A stretch of DNA of 64,000 bases, taken from Sporosarcina highlanderae (GTDB taxonomy: Bacteria > Bacillota > Bacilli > Bacillales_A > Planococcaceae). Under the pieces are notes generated by a model that had not been told where the DNA came from, ran no database searches, and was given only the letters and a program-made list of their open reading frames with translations. The translations under genes and the position numbers were made by a program. This document shows positions 1 to 8,273 of this stretch, one piece after another. How positions within the stretch are numbered: the first letter of the stretch is position 1; each line of letters starts with the position of its first letter. Where the stretch lies: the NCBI RefSeq assembly GCF_030433715.1, contig NZ_JAROCC010000008.1:116363-180362 (forward strand). Direction: 5' to 3'.

Positions 1-352
1 CAAGTTCCTGCGTAAGCAGCTGAACTTCAGTCAAACTCTTACAAACCGAAACTGCCCCCACAATCTTATCGTCAAGCATTACAGGCGCCATATCAACAAC
101 ATACTCCCTATCATGCGTCTTCCGATAAACACCAACCTGACTCTTCCCACTTGCAAGCGTTTCCGGCAACCTCGCACCTGGACGATACAAAACCAATGGC
201 TTCCCAATAATATCCGGCGTCACACCAGTAATCCGTGTATACTCCGGATTTATCGTCCTTACTATACCGGAACGATCAATGACAAGCACCCCATCATTCA
301 TCGACTCAACAATCGCTTTCCACCAGTTAACTGTCTCTTCGATTGCCACCAT
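1..352 (-). CDS. PAS-domain sensor/regulator, N-terminal part only
   Basis: The gene enters from the left edge on the minus strand, so only about the first 117 residues are visible. They read as one PAS domain: a helix with WWKAIVESMNDG, then VLVIDRSGIVRTINPEYTRITG, a PDIIGKPL segment and a beta-rich YVVDMAPV...IVGAVSVCKSLTEVQLL end. This pattern is typical of the N-terminal PAS of sigma-54-dependent activators and of sensor kinases in Bacillales; the catalytic or DNA-binding part is outside the window, so the output domain is unknown. The ATG at 352 abuts an AAGGGG with no spacing, so a TTG at 370, six codons upstream in frame, is an alternative start. Repeat copy 1 begins about 60 bases upstream. 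Confidence 0.75.
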   Translation of the reverse strand, partial: MVAIEETVNWWKAIVESMNDGVLVIDRSGIVRTINPEYTRITGVTPDIIGKPLVLYRPGARLPETLASGKSQVGVYRKTHDREYVVDMAPVMLDDKIVGAVSVCKSLTEVQLLTQEL

Positions 353-415
353 CCCCTTATTCGAATTCAAAAACCTGTCATTCTAATACTATAGTACACC
401 AAATTTCAGAATAAA

Positions 416-587
416 TTGTAAAGGTACCTGAATTGTAAAGGTACCTGTGCATGACACATTTATGACAATTCAATAAAATTAATAAATATGCGAAAAGAAT
501 CCAATTAACCGTTAATTTTATTGGCTTCCTTATTATTTTTTATGCAATTGTTGTGCATAATCTGAATTGTTTCGTGCACAGGTACCT
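416..587. repeat. Dispersed KpnI-end repeat, copy 1
   Basis: Non-coding repeat. The left end TTGTAAAGGTACCTG is present twice in tandem (416 and 433), followed by TGTGCATGACACATTTATGA. The right end is TTTCGTGCACAGGTACCT (570-587), the inverted form of the left. The left half resembles copies 4-6 and the right half resembles copies 2-3, so this copy looks chimeric. It lies about 55 bases upstream of the phospholipase-like gene. Confidence 0.8.
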
Positions 588-642
588 CAAAAATATTCGA
601 ATAAAATATAGAAGATGGATTTTATGTTAGGGGGGGTTTTCC

Positions 643-927
643 ATGGAACGTAGACGATTTAGGAGTCCGAGACTTTGCGTGTTTCCCGGATATAATTGGT
701 GTGGCCCGGGTTGTTCTGGACCGGGGGCTCCGGTAAATGCAGTCGATGCGGCATGCAAAGCGCATGATCTGTGTTATCTTTCGTATAAAAGACGATGTGA
801 TTGTGATATAGAATTTCTGGATCGCTTGGAACAATACATTCATTACGATAACTATGAAGGTCGGCACGCGCGAATGCTTTATCGTTATATGCTTGCCCAG
901 ACCAGATTTAATTGTTGGCGGAGATAA
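643..927 (+). CDS. Small phospholipase A2-like protein
   Basis: A 94-residue protein carrying the hallmark of secretory-type phospholipase A2 folds: a glycine-rich calcium-loop sequence CGPGCSGPG (residues 20-28), then about a dozen residues later the catalytic helix AACKAHDLCY with the His41-Asp42 pair and flanking cysteines. Similar short proteins occur in bacteria and in the parvovirus VP1 phospholipase domain. The expected reaction is calcium-dependent sn-2 acyl hydrolysis, but activity is inferred only. There is no signal peptide, and the N-terminus is Arg-rich. The start ATG follows TTAGGGGGGG with normal spacing. It stands alone: the gene to the left is divergent and the gene to the right is convergent. 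A small surface or spore-associated structural protein is an alternative role. Confidence 0.75.
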   Translation: MERRRFRSPRLCVFPGYNWCGPGCSGPGAPVNAVDAACKAHDLCYLSYKRRCDCDIEFLDRLEQYIHYDNYEGRHARMLYRYMLAQTRFNCWRR

Positions 928-984
928 TAACGGATAGTAGTTGGATAAGCTGCCACCGAAATAACCGGTTGCAGCGATAAACAG

Positions 985-1016
985 AAAAGCCCCCAGTCGA
1001 CAATTCGACCGGGGGT
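985..1016 (-). terminator. Terminator of the 39-residue gene
   Basis: Hairpin CCCCC-a-GTCGA / TCGAC-c-GGGGG (990-1015). Read on the minus strand it is followed by CTTTTCTG, so it ends the small leftward gene at 1028-1147. Confidence 0.75.
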
Positions 1017-1027
1017 ATAGATAACTA

Positions 1028-1147
1028 TTAATTTGTATAAGAAAGGACTGCAGCAGGGAATTTTTTTAGGACTTTAAGAGCTTCAACTTTTGTAGCGAAC
1101 TCGAACATCCGGTAACTTTTTTGTTCAAAAACAGTGATGACCCACAT
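1028..1147 (-). CDS. 39-residue conserved-looking small protein
   Basis: Encodes MWVITVFEQKSYRMFEF... ending VLSYTN. The start is chosen because AAAAGGAG lies eight bases before this ATG; a longer in-frame reading begins further upstream without a comparable site. The composition (short beta-like MWVITVFE start, an amphipathic FATKVEALKVLKKF helix and a LSY end) resembles small uncharacterised Bacillales proteins of about 40 residues. No function can be assigned. It has its own terminator at 985-1016, and about 140 bases upstream there is a 31-base palindrome, which supports an independent, regulated transcription unit. Confidence 0.6.
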   Translation of the reverse strand: MWVITVFEQKSYRMFEFATKVEALKVLKKFPAAVLSYTN

Positions 1148-1264
1148 GATGCATTCTCCTTTTGTTTTGGTTTTGGTTGGCAATTCGCCTTTTCTACTGC
1201 CTATGTTACTCCCTTTTCCCCAAAACAAAAGACAAGAAATGCGGTGTTCACAAAACAGTCAAAG

Positions 1265-1278
1265 GCAAAGCGCTTACA
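1265..1278. promoter_or_regulatory. Possible cre (CcpA) site
   Basis: GCAAAGCGCTTACA matches the symmetric catabolite-response consensus TGWAANCGNTWNCA except in its first two bases. It lies in the gap between the 39-residue gene and the pRiA4b-type gene. Sequence match only. Confidence 0.35.
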
Positions 1279-1292
1279 TTTGTCAAATTTGT

Positions 1293-1323
1293 GACTTCAT
1301 TGTGCAACTTGCACAATGAAGTC
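1293..1323. promoter_or_regulatory. 31-base perfect palindrome
   Basis: Arms GACTTCATTGTGCAA and TTGCACAATGAAGTC flank one central C. It lacks a T-run, so it is more likely an operator than a terminator. It lies about 145 bases upstream of the 39-residue gene and just past the end of the gene at 1386-2750. Confidence 0.55.
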
Positions 1324-1385
1324 AAGACTGCGTTATCCAAAGGCAACATCACTGTTTAACTAACGCTAACGATTGGCCCCTGCTT

Positions 1386-2750
1386 TCACTTTCCGCAACA
1401 CTTCTTGTATTTCTTCCCACTACCGCATGGACAAGGGTCGTTGCGTCCAGTTTTAGTCGATTCTCCCGGCAGCGGATGAAGGTAAGGTTTTTCCGAAGGA
1501 AATAGTTCGTTAGGAGTGTGACCCCGATTTTCCCAGAGTCGTGTTGTGTTGGCAATTTCCGTCACACATTGTAAATAGGAGTTAACTTGAGCCCTATTAT
1601 TTAGCTCCAATCTACCTGCAAATGTTTGAAAAACGGATAGGACATTGGAAAAAGGAACGGATAACTCCCCTAATAACTCTTCTATTTCACTATTTATTGT
1701 CCGTGCCGGAAAACCATCCTTTACCATCAATTGCCCAAGCACTAACTGTTGCGGAGTCCTTTCAAAATACGTATCCTTGACATAATGAAGCAGCTTGTCC
1801 TTTTCCGGAACATAAAACGGCTTCCCTTCTACATTCTTCATTAATCGAACTTCATCCACATAATCCATCGCTTCATGATAAAAATTCCGGCCTTCTACAA
1901 GTACATGCCGCCTTTTCAACAATTCAACGGTCGGTAGGTCAGTTACCATTGCCTTCATCATTTCACTCGATATCACTAATTTATTTTGCCCACTATAAAT
2001 CTCCCTCACTTTTTCATGAGGGACGACTCCATATAAGTTCGTACAAGCAACGATATAATCAAGGATCAGATCCCCGGCTAAAGGCTCTGCTTGCTTTAAT
2101 TGCTTGGGACCGCGATATTTATCCGACTTCACATTATAATTTTCATGGTCAATTCGATCCCACTCGGTTTTCTTGTACTTTACATATTTCAAGGATTCAT
2201 TGACTTTTTCGATATCAAAAGGCTTATAGCATTGCGCTTCCGCCCACTCATAGGTTGACAAATAATCAGGATGTTTCGGGTCATGGTAGACGTCCAAAAA
2301 GTGTGCATATCCCGGAGGACCCCCGACATCTTCAGGAGGAGCTGCTCCTTCTCCCTCAAGAACGGTCGGATAACCGAAATAATAATCCTCAACAATCCCC
2401 TCAAGTTCCACCATGATACGCCAGTCATCCCCCGAATCATATCGATACAAGATTTGCCTATTCCCCTCCAAATACGTATCGATTTTCAAATGGGAAGGGC
2501 GTTTAAGCTTCAAGCCATTGAACTCTTTCTTATATTCTTCATGTGTATAAGGATTATTTGTAATGAAAAGTCCATCCACTTCTATATCGAAATAATGATA
2601 TGGCTCATCCATATACCTGCTTTGAAAGTTCGTGACGTATTGAATCATTTCATGCAGTCGATTAAATGTCGCCCCAGCGGGAAGGATCACCCTTCTCCAG
2701 ATCAGCGGGTCGATATCCTCAAATGTCAGTTTTACAATAAATGCTTTCAT
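1386..2750 (-). CDS. pRiA4b ORF-3-like protein with C-terminal SEC-C zinc motif
   Basis: A 454-residue cytoplasmic protein. Residues 1 to about 190 form the plasmid pRiA4b ORF-3 domain (start MKAFIVKLTFEDIDPLIWRRV, then RLHEMIQYV, YRYDSGDDWRIMVELEG and GGPPGYAHFLDV), a family often annotated from mobile-element passengers but widespread in chromosomes. The middle (about 220-420) is not recognised. The last 22 residues are a SEC-C metal-binding motif, RNDPCPCGSGKKYKKCC, as in SecA tails. Function is unknown; the zinc motif suggests protein or nucleic-acid contact. The start ATG at 2750 follows AGGTGCAACG. It is monocistronic on the minus strand, with the lipoprotein gene ending 165 bases upstream. 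Confidence 0.85.
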   Translation of the reverse strand: MKAFIVKLTFEDIDPLIWRRVILPAGATFNRLHEMIQYVTNFQSRYMDEPYHYFDIEVDGLFITNNPYTHEEYKKEFNGLKLKRPSHLKIDTYLEGNRQILYRYDSGDDWRIMVELEGIVEDYYFGYPTVLEGEGAAPPEDVGGPPGYAHFLDVYHDPKHPDYLSTYEWAEAQCYKPFDIEKVNESLKYVKYKKTEWDRIDHENYNVKSDKYRGPKQLKQAEPLAGDLILDYIVACTNLYGVVPHEKVREIYSGQNKLVISSEMMKAMVTDLPTVELLKRRHVLVEGRNFYHEAMDYVDEVRLMKNVEGKPFYVPEKDKLLHYVKDTYFERTPQQLVLGQLMVKDGFPARTINSEIEELLGELSVPFSNVLSVFQTFAGRLELNNRAQVNSYLQCVTEIANTTRLWENRGHTPNELFPSEKPYLHPLPGESTKTGRNDPCPCGSGKKYKKCCGK

Positions 2751-2904
2751 CGTTGCACCTCAGCTTTACACAAATTCATCTTACCGGTAGTATCTATACT
2801 AATTCTTCACCTAAGAAATATCCAGCCTACACGTCATGTAAAAGAAAGCCAACCGTTTAATACACGATTGACTCCCCATCCGATAGTATTCAATTGTAGC
2901 GAAA

Positions 2905-2947
2905 TGACTTCCCTATCACTGCTTCTTCGACAACCATAGGGAAGTCA
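2905..2947 (-). terminator. Hairpin overlapping the lipoprotein stop codon
   Basis: Arms TGACTTCCCTAT (2905-2916) and ATAGGGAAGTCA (2936-2947); the stop codon of the lipoprotein gene lies inside the structure. The U-tract on the minus side is short (TTTCGC), so it may be a weak terminator or an mRNA 3'-end stabiliser. Confidence 0.5.
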
Positions 2948-4142
2948 CTTCATCTTCTATTGAGGAGAAGATTAATAGTCGGTACCCGCCAAATGTATAA
3001 TATTCAATATATTCGTTGTTAATATCATCGAACACTTTTTTATCCGATTCCCCCAAAAGTGCTCTCAGCTCATCTGTCGAATTGGTCAATGCCATTTTCG
3101 AAACAACTATGAATGAAACATCCTGCGTCCCTTCATTATAAAAGTACGTAAAGCCACCCGGGAATTCATAGTAAGGACCGCCCTCATAGTAATCGTGGCC
3201 AACCCAGTCATTTCTTTCCTGCAGCAACTTGTGGATTGGTTGCCCAAGTTGCACATTCTGATCGATAAACATGCCTTCCGACAATAAAGCCTTAGATTGG
3301 TCTGTAAAAGTGAATTGTGGAAAAGCAAGGTAGAAATGCTGATATTTATGCCACTTGCCCACTAAATATCCTCCTGATGCCAACCCGAATTCCTCTTGAT
3401 CGGTATAGGATCTTTCAAAGTGGAAAGCAAAACTCATTTTTTCAGGATGCCATTTCCATGTTGTAAACGTCCATCCGGGAACAGCATCCGCCGTGTCTTC
3501 CAAATCCAAATACATTTGCAAATAACTGTCTTCGATTGCCCGAAATGTTGGATGCGAGGCCTCAACTTCACCTTTGCCTGCAAATTGAATCTCCTTCAAT
3601 TTTTCACCATCATAAGCCCATGATCTAATTAAATTCAGATTTGGTCTATCCTGACGGGCCAAGCTAAAAATAGTGTACTCCCCCAACGTGTACGTACCAA
3701 GCGATTCTTCCGGATTCGTCAATAACCCGTTAATCTGTAATTGCAGCTCAGCTTCCTTCGCGCCATCCCCTGCCAAAAACACAGCGTATGACCCTTCATC
3801 AGATGCATGCTCCTTACCAGTAATGGAAGCCATTGATTCAGTTGAAATCAAATAAACATCTCCAACTGCTTCACCCGAGCGAACCGTAGTAGTGGCAACC
3901 GCATGCTCCTTCGCCGCTTCAATCGAAATGAATACACTACCTTCTTCATCCACATCAACTTCCGGCTCCGAAACTTCCTCATCTATATCCTCAATCTCAG
4001 GTTGCGGAATCGGTGCTTTCCCACTACAACCCGCAACGATTATAGTAATCAAAACCAAGCCCACTTTTCCCCGCAAACCCCGAAATGCAAATAAGCTAAT
4101 TCCTAAAAGCGTAAGTACTGAAACGATAATGATTTGATCCAA
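2916..4142 (-). CDS. Putative lipoprotein of unknown function
   Basis: A 408-residue protein with lipobox VAGC (Cys39) followed by an acidic linker rich in Glu, Asp and Pro (about 45-68), so it is expected to be anchored outside the membrane. The C-terminal part (about 295-405: LGQPIHKLLQE, YYEFPGGFTYFYN, VSFIVVSKMAL, EYYTFGGYRLLIF) resembles the DUF4309 type of Bacillus extracytoplasmic proteins, a tentative match. The TTG at 4142 is taken as start because AAAGGAG lies eight bases upstream. That leaves two hydrophobic stretches before the lipobox; an internal TTG at about residue 23 would give a classical lipoprotein signal. It lies 32 bases downstream of the serine hydrolase gene, so the two probably form one operon. 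Confidence 0.7.
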   Translation of the reverse strand: MDQIIIVSVLTLLGISLFAFRGLRGKVGLVLITIIVAGCSGKAPIPQPEIEDIDEEVSEPEVDVDEEGSVFISIEAAKEHAVATTTVRSGEAVGDVYLISTESMASITGKEHASDEGSYAVFLAGDGAKEAELQLQINGLLTNPEESLGTYTLGEYTIFSLARQDRPNLNLIRSWAYDGEKLKEIQFAGKGEVEASHPTFRAIEDSYLQMYLDLEDTADAVPGWTFTTWKWHPEKMSFAFHFERSYTDQEEFGLASGGYLVGKWHKYQHFYLAFPQFTFTDQSKALLSEGMFIDQNVQLGQPIHKLLQERNDWVGHDYYEGGPYYEFPGGFTYFYNEGTQDVSFIVVSKMALTNSTDELRALLGESDKKVFDDINNEYIEYYTFGGYRLLIFSSIEDEVTSLWLSKKQ

Positions 4143-4174
4143 CGGTCATGCTCCTTTCATCCGCAAAGGTACCA

Positions 4175-5467
4175 TTACTGTTTAACCAACATTCTAAGTC
4201 CCAAAAACAACGCCCATGCCTCATCTTCTCCATCAAAAAAGAAGCGTATCGGTTTTTCAGTAGACTCAATGACGAGAGTAGATTCATCACTTGCGCAAAG
4301 AGTAAAAGTTTCATTCCCAATCGTAGCCATAGCTGTAGGACCATCCAAAGAAATTTCCACTTCGGCCCCTTCACCTGAACGATACGTTCCAACCATTCGT
4401 TTGAGTTGGTCAATTTTCATTTCAAATTCCGGTTCCACACTTCTTTTTTGATCAATCGGAAGATCTAACAAAGTATTGACCGCGGCAAGCCAAATGGCGT
4501 CTGCACTTATATTACTCAAATTCGTCAACACGGCAACTACAATTCCCCGTTTAGGAATGAACCCGAAATTGGATGAAACGCCCGGTTGCCCGCCGCCATG
4601 TTCGACTAACGAAACACCCAAGTAATCAGGAGTGATTTTAAGGGCGTATCCATAAAAGCTTTTTCCGCTAACATAGTGTACAGGAGTAGTCATTCTCACA
4701 ATGGACTCATCGGCTATTATATTCTTCTCCGGACCAACATACTTCTCTCCATACTTCAGTAAATCCAATACTGTCGAGCGAACGCCGCCACCAACAGCAT
4801 AATTCCCTAAGGTCGGCCAAGGGCATGATTTCGGTTTACCATCTTCCAACACGTATGGAACCGTTACATTGTCAAATCCCTGCAACTCCTGAAGGTCGTA
4901 TGTAGTCCTCTCCATCCCTAATGGCTCGATAACCAACTTTGTAATAAAATCCTGATACTTCTCTCCGGTCACCCGCTCAATAATGGCCCCTAATAATAAA
5001 AACAGATCGTTGTTATAGCAAATAAACTCACCCGGCTTGCCTAAATAGGTATGATCCGTCTCATTCAAATATCGTAAATGTTCTTCAAAACCATTCAACT
5101 GCTCCAAGCGCTCCATCGTTCCAATCCCGGTCGTATGCGATAAAAGATGATGAATCGTTATGTCATCAACAAAATCACAACCTTTCAACCGGAAATCAGG
5201 AAGGTACTTGGTCACGGGATCCTCAAGTTGCACCTTACCATCCTCAATTAATTTCATAATGGCAAGTGCAGTAAACGACTTAGTAATCGAAGCAATGCCA
5301 AAAATCGTCTCCGGAGTGACAGGTTCGCCCGTTTCCAAATCCCTCGTCCCAAAGCCTTTTTGATAAATGACTTTCCCATTCTCTGAAACCGCAACAGCGA
5401 CTCCGGGAATCTTTTCAGATTTCATTACTTTATTTACATACTTCTCAAATCCATCCCATTGACGCAA
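4175..5467 (-). CDS. Serine hydrolase, class C beta-lactamase / penicillin-binding fold
   Basis: The N-terminal 330 residues form the beta-lactamase-related (AmpC/EstB-like) domain: nucleophile motif S-I-T-K within FGIASITKSFTALAIMKL, the YxN motif in FICYNNDLFLLLG, and HGGG (in LVEHGGGQPGVSSNFG) in place of KTG. A C-terminal lipocalin-like segment follows (about 345-430). No signal peptide is visible, so it is probably cytoplasmic, acting as an esterase, D-aminopeptidase or peptidase; its substrate cannot be read from sequence. The start is set at TTG 5467, seven bases after AGGAG; an ATG two codons earlier sits almost on the Shine-Dalgarno site. It is the first gene of a probable pair with the lipoprotein. 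Confidence 0.85.
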   Translation of the reverse strand: MRQWDGFEKYVNKVMKSEKIPGVAVAVSENGKVIYQKGFGTRDLETGEPVTPETIFGIASITKSFTALAIMKLIEDGKVQLEDPVTKYLPDFRLKGCDFVDDITIHHLLSHTTGIGTMERLEQLNGFEEHLRYLNETDHTYLGKPGEFICYNNDLFLLLGAIIERVTGEKYQDFITKLVIEPLGMERTTYDLQELQGFDNVTVPYVLEDGKPKSCPWPTLGNYAVGGGVRSTVLDLLKYGEKYVGPEKNIIADESIVRMTTPVHYVSGKSFYGYALKITPDYLGVSLVEHGGGQPGVSSNFGFIPKRGIVVAVLTNLSNISADAIWLAAVNTLLDLPIDQKRSVEPEFEMKIDQLKRMVGTYRSGEGAEVEISLDGPTAMATIGNETFTLCASDESTLVIESTEKPIRFFFDGEDEAWALFLGLRMLVKQ

Positions 5468-5688
5468 TTTCATTCTCCTTTCATTTGAATTAATTTTCTG
5501 ACCACTCGTATATAATTTATTCTAACACCTTATCGCCACGTATAATAGACTTAAAACGTTCCCAGATTTTTTTAATAAACGTAAAAGCCGATAGCAGATG
5601 CCATCAGCTTCTTCCTAAATCTCTTTTATATAATTGCCTTTAGCTTTGTGTATTATGATGTATAGTCTTTTTAATCATTACAAAATAG

Positions 5689-5713
5689 AACCCTCTCTAC
5701 AAAAGAAAGGGTT
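5689..5713 (-). terminator. Terminator of the CPBP protease gene
   Basis: AACCCT / AGGGTT arms around a 13-base loop, followed on the minus strand by CTATTTTG. It ends the leftward gene at 5731-6441. Confidence 0.65.
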
Positions 5714-5730
5714 CATTATCTATATATTCT

Positions 5731-6441
5731 TTACATAAACAGGCTGTGAATAATTGAAAAAGCAATAGGAGAAAGGAAATTAAACATACCATGAGATATC
5801 CACGCAGCTAAAAATCCGTACCTTATAAAAAACAGGCTAGGTATTACACCTCCTACGAAATAAGGAGGGAAGCTTAATAAGTCAGGCCCATGTAATAATG
5901 AAAAAAACGAGTTGGTAACTATTATCCAAAAAATGATGGCAATCGGTTTTAATTTAATTAATCGTTTAAATTTACTAATTGAAAAATTTAATATCTCAAT
6001 AAATCCCGCAATCAAAAAGAATCGAAAAATAAATTCTTCATTAAAGGGTCCAATTATTGTCGCACCAATTGTTAAACCAATTTCAGTAACACCTTCTACA
6101 GTCGTTACTTGTTTTGATCCTATACCAATAGCTTCCGAACCCAACCAATATGGAGTATACATGTAAATGTACACTAAAAAAGATTGTATTATTGCAACTA
6201 AGATAGGATAACATATAGTTTTATAAGTTTCTTCTTTTTTAAAAATGAACCACAATACAAACTTTTTTCTCATTCGGGGTAATAAAATTAATAATGTAAT
6301 AAAATACAAAAAAGGTAAAGTGAATATATTATTGGCATCATCACTCGTTAGACCAAGTTGAAAGAATATATCTACTAATGTATAAACTCCTATAAATAAA
6401 AAAGACAAAACAAATCTAAATAAAAACCTTGAAAAAGCCAC
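5731..6441 (-). CDS. CPBP-family intramembrane metalloprotease
   Basis: A 236-residue, very hydrophobic protein with about seven membrane segments. It carries the CPBP (Abi, CAAX protease-like) signature: EEFIFRFFL with the paired glutamates, then FSLLHGPD and a final HGMFN motif. Bacterial members act in bacteriocin self-immunity, membrane-protein processing or surface display; none of these can be chosen here because no bacteriocin-like gene is adjacent. The GTG start at 6441 is preceded by AGGGGG with six-base spacing. It is monocistronic with its own terminator. It is richer in AT than the flanking region, which is common for such membrane proteins. Confidence 0.85.
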   Translation of the reverse strand: MAFSRFLFRFVLSFLFIGVYTLVDIFFQLGLTSDDANNIFTLPFLYFITLLILLPRMRKKFVLWFIFKKEETYKTICYPILVAIIQSFLVYIYMYTPYWLGSEAIGIGSKQVTTVEGVTEIGLTIGATIIGPFNEEFIFRFFLIAGFIEILNFSISKFKRLIKLKPIAIIFWIIVTNSFFSLLHGPDLLSFPPYFVGGVIPSLFFIRYGFLAAWISHGMFNFLSPIAFSIIHSLFM

Positions 6442-6542
6442 ACTTGTCCCCCTCTTTGTTCAACATATTCAAAGAGGGAAAAAAATATGAATTGGCTTAC
6501 TGTTGTTATTTAGAAGAATGAAAAATACTGTTTTTCAGAATA

Positions 6543-6577
6543 CAGGGACACCAATTCATATGTGAATTGTGTCCCTG
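6543..6577 (-). terminator. Strong hairpin between two leftward genes
   Basis: CAGGGACAC-c-AATTCA / TGAATT-GTGTCCCTG around TATG. It lies downstream of the gene ending at 6626 and upstream of the CPBP gene. The U-tract is poor (TATTCTG), so the call is moderate. Confidence 0.5.
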
Positions 6578-6625
6578 AACTCTGTGTTTCTTTATATTTT
6601 CTCCCATTCAACCGAACTAGTTACT

Positions 6626-7138
6626 TTACGTATATACTCTTTCTTTTTCATCGCTGTTCACCATCGATTTAAGTATAGAAAGGAAAATGATGAAAATGAT
6701 TCCCACAACAGCAGCAACAGCTAGGTTAAGTACTAAAATTCCAAATGTCTTTATTACGGAATTAAATAAAACAAAAGTAATTAGTAAAGATAAAATCCCT
6801 TTCCATGCACCCATGAGTTTCGTATTCTCTTCTTGAAAGATTGATAACACAAGCTGCCTTAGTATATAGCCAAATAGTAATGTTGCAATTAATAATAACA
6901 GCAACGGGAAAGCAAGGTTCCATCCTACACTATACGTTGCCTCTGTAATTTCATACGGCTTATCTATTACACTTAGGAAGATTGCAGCAAATGATGATGT
7001 AATTTGTCCTAACACTTCAGATGTTAATTCACCGGCGGCCCTTCCCTGTAACGGTATAGTTAAATAGTCAGCCCACATATGAAAGCCTAAAGCAACCAGG
7101 ATTGCCCCAAACATTAAACCATATTTCCTATCACTCAA
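6626..7138 (-). CDS. Small multi-pass membrane protein, unknown
   Basis: About 170 residues with four predicted membrane segments (roughly residues 8-28, 70-92, 112-135 and 140-160 from this start) and a charged tail with SDEKERVYT. No family is recognised. The TTG at 7138 is preferred because GGGAGG lies seven bases upstream; an ATG at 7153 in the same frame overlaps that ribosome site. It is divergent from the gene pair at 7362 and followed by a hairpin at 6543-6577. Confidence 0.6.
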   Translation of the reverse strand: MSDRKYGLMFGAILVALGFHMWADYLTIPLQGRAAGELTSEVLGQITSSFAAIFLSVIDKPYEITEATYSVGWNLAFPLLLLLIATLLFGYILRQLVLSIFQEENTKLMGAWKGILSLLITFVLFNSVIKTFGILVLNLAVAAVVGIIFIIFLSILKSMVNSDEKERVYT

Positions 7139-7361
7139 ATACTTTCCTCCCATTTTATTTTTTCAATTGCACCATTGTATTCCACCTTCAATAAATTTAG
7201 GACGATGTAATTACCATATTTCTAAGTGTATTTAAGTTGTTTAGACAGAGAATCGTTAAAAGCAAAACACATCTTACTTCAGTAACCTAATTATTTTTGC
7301 ATGCACTACGTTCTATTGGGGAATAATAAAGTGAAAATGAAGTTGATTGGAGAGAAAAAAC

Positions 7362-7619
7362 ATGACGCAAACTCATAATATTCGGATAGAGAGGAACACC
7401 ACAGCTACTTTGTCGCTTATTTTTGCACTGATTGGATTTATTTTTGGCATTGTACCTGTTATTGGTGTTTTGTTGATGCCTGTATGGATTCTTGCCTTTA
7501 TTCTTGGAATCGTTGGCTTATTTAAACGGTATTTACGAATCCAGGCGATTATCGGTATTTGTATTTCGCTATTTTCGTTTTACTACCATTTTTCGCTTTT
7601 ACCCGGTTTTTTAATTTAA
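7362..7619 (+). CDS. Small membrane protein, DUF4190-like
   Basis: 85 residues with two long hydrophobic segments (about 18-52 and 60-84) joined by a short KRYLRIQ loop. The glycine-rich first segment (SLIFALIGFIFGI...) and overall arrangement resemble the DUF4190 type of small Gram-positive membrane proteins. The ATG follows GGAGA with eight bases of spacing. The next gene starts 27 bases downstream, so the two form a likely operon. The function is unknown. Confidence 0.6.
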   Translation: MTQTHNIRIERNTTATLSLIFALIGFIFGIVPVIGVLLMPVWILAFILGIVGLFKRYLRIQAIIGICISLFSFYYHFSLLPGFLI

Positions 7620-7646
7620 TGAAAAAAATATTAGGAGGTCATTTTT

Positions 7647-8126
7647 TTGGCAAGCTTTTTAGGATCACCTCGAAATAAAGTATTTATTGTTGGTCTGATG
7701 GCCTCGTTACTCTTGGCTGTCTTCCTTTTCATTAAGCCTAACAACTCGTCGGTTGAAACGGTGCAAGCAGAAAATACGACCTTCTCCTCTGAAGTGTTAC
7801 ATTTCGATGATATATTGATTCAACTTCTTAATTCATCGCATAATGAGACGGAGCATACTTTTCATTTCAGTATAGAAAACATCAATCATAAAGAGATTTC
7901 AATTAGCAATACTTCGTTTTCAATTAGAAACAATGGAAATACCTATTCAAGCGAACGTGTGCAGCTAACTGATCATAAACTGAATCCCGGTATGAGCACC
8001 TCAGTAATTGTAACTTTTAAGATGAATGAAAATGACTTAATGGAAGGCAACCCAGTAATGGCAGTAAAGCGAGGGTTTCTATTTAACACTACTATCCAAG
8101 AATTCAAATTGGATGACGGGCGTTAA
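7647..8126 (+). CDS. Membrane-anchored exported protein, DUF4352-like
   Basis: 159 residues: a short basic start, one membrane segment (about 11-29, VFIVGLMASLLLAVFLFI) and an extracytoplasmic beta-rich domain (about 55-155) with SNTSFSIRNNGNTYSSE and LNPGMSTSVIVTFKM, the pattern of DUF4352/immunoglobulin-like accessory domains. The start is TTG, nine bases after AGGAGG. It is the second gene of a two-gene unit ended by the terminator at 8154-8194. A role in cell-surface interaction is plausible, but no substrate can be named. Confidence 0.65.
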   Translation: MASFLGSPRNKVFIVGLMASLLLAVFLFIKPNNSSVETVQAENTTFSSEVLHFDDILIQLLNSSHNETEHTFHFSIENINHKEISISNTSFSIRNNGNTYSSERVQLTDHKLNPGMSTSVIVTFKMNENDLMEGNPVMAVKRGFLFNTTIQEFKLDDGR

Positions 8127-8153
8127 AAGCGGACAAAATGTAGTATGTCATAC

Positions 8154-8194
8154 AACGGGAAGGCAAACCATTTGATTGCCGTTCCCGTTTTTAT
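8154..8194 (+). terminator. Terminator after the 7.4-8.1 kb operon
   Basis: AACGGGAAGGCAA paired with TTGCCgTTCCCGTT (one bulge), followed by TTTTATAAAT on the plus strand. Confidence 0.8.
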
Positions 8195-8273
8195 AAATAA
8201 TCCCTTTTATTAAGTACACGATTGGAGAGGTTCATGATTTCAGGTTTATCAACCTAATATAAAAGTACACTTT

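Noticed and set aside
2271..2939. Rightward 222-codon frame opposite the pRiA4b-type gene
   Set aside because: It is antisense to a well-supported gene, lacks a ribosome site and has unnatural residue composition.
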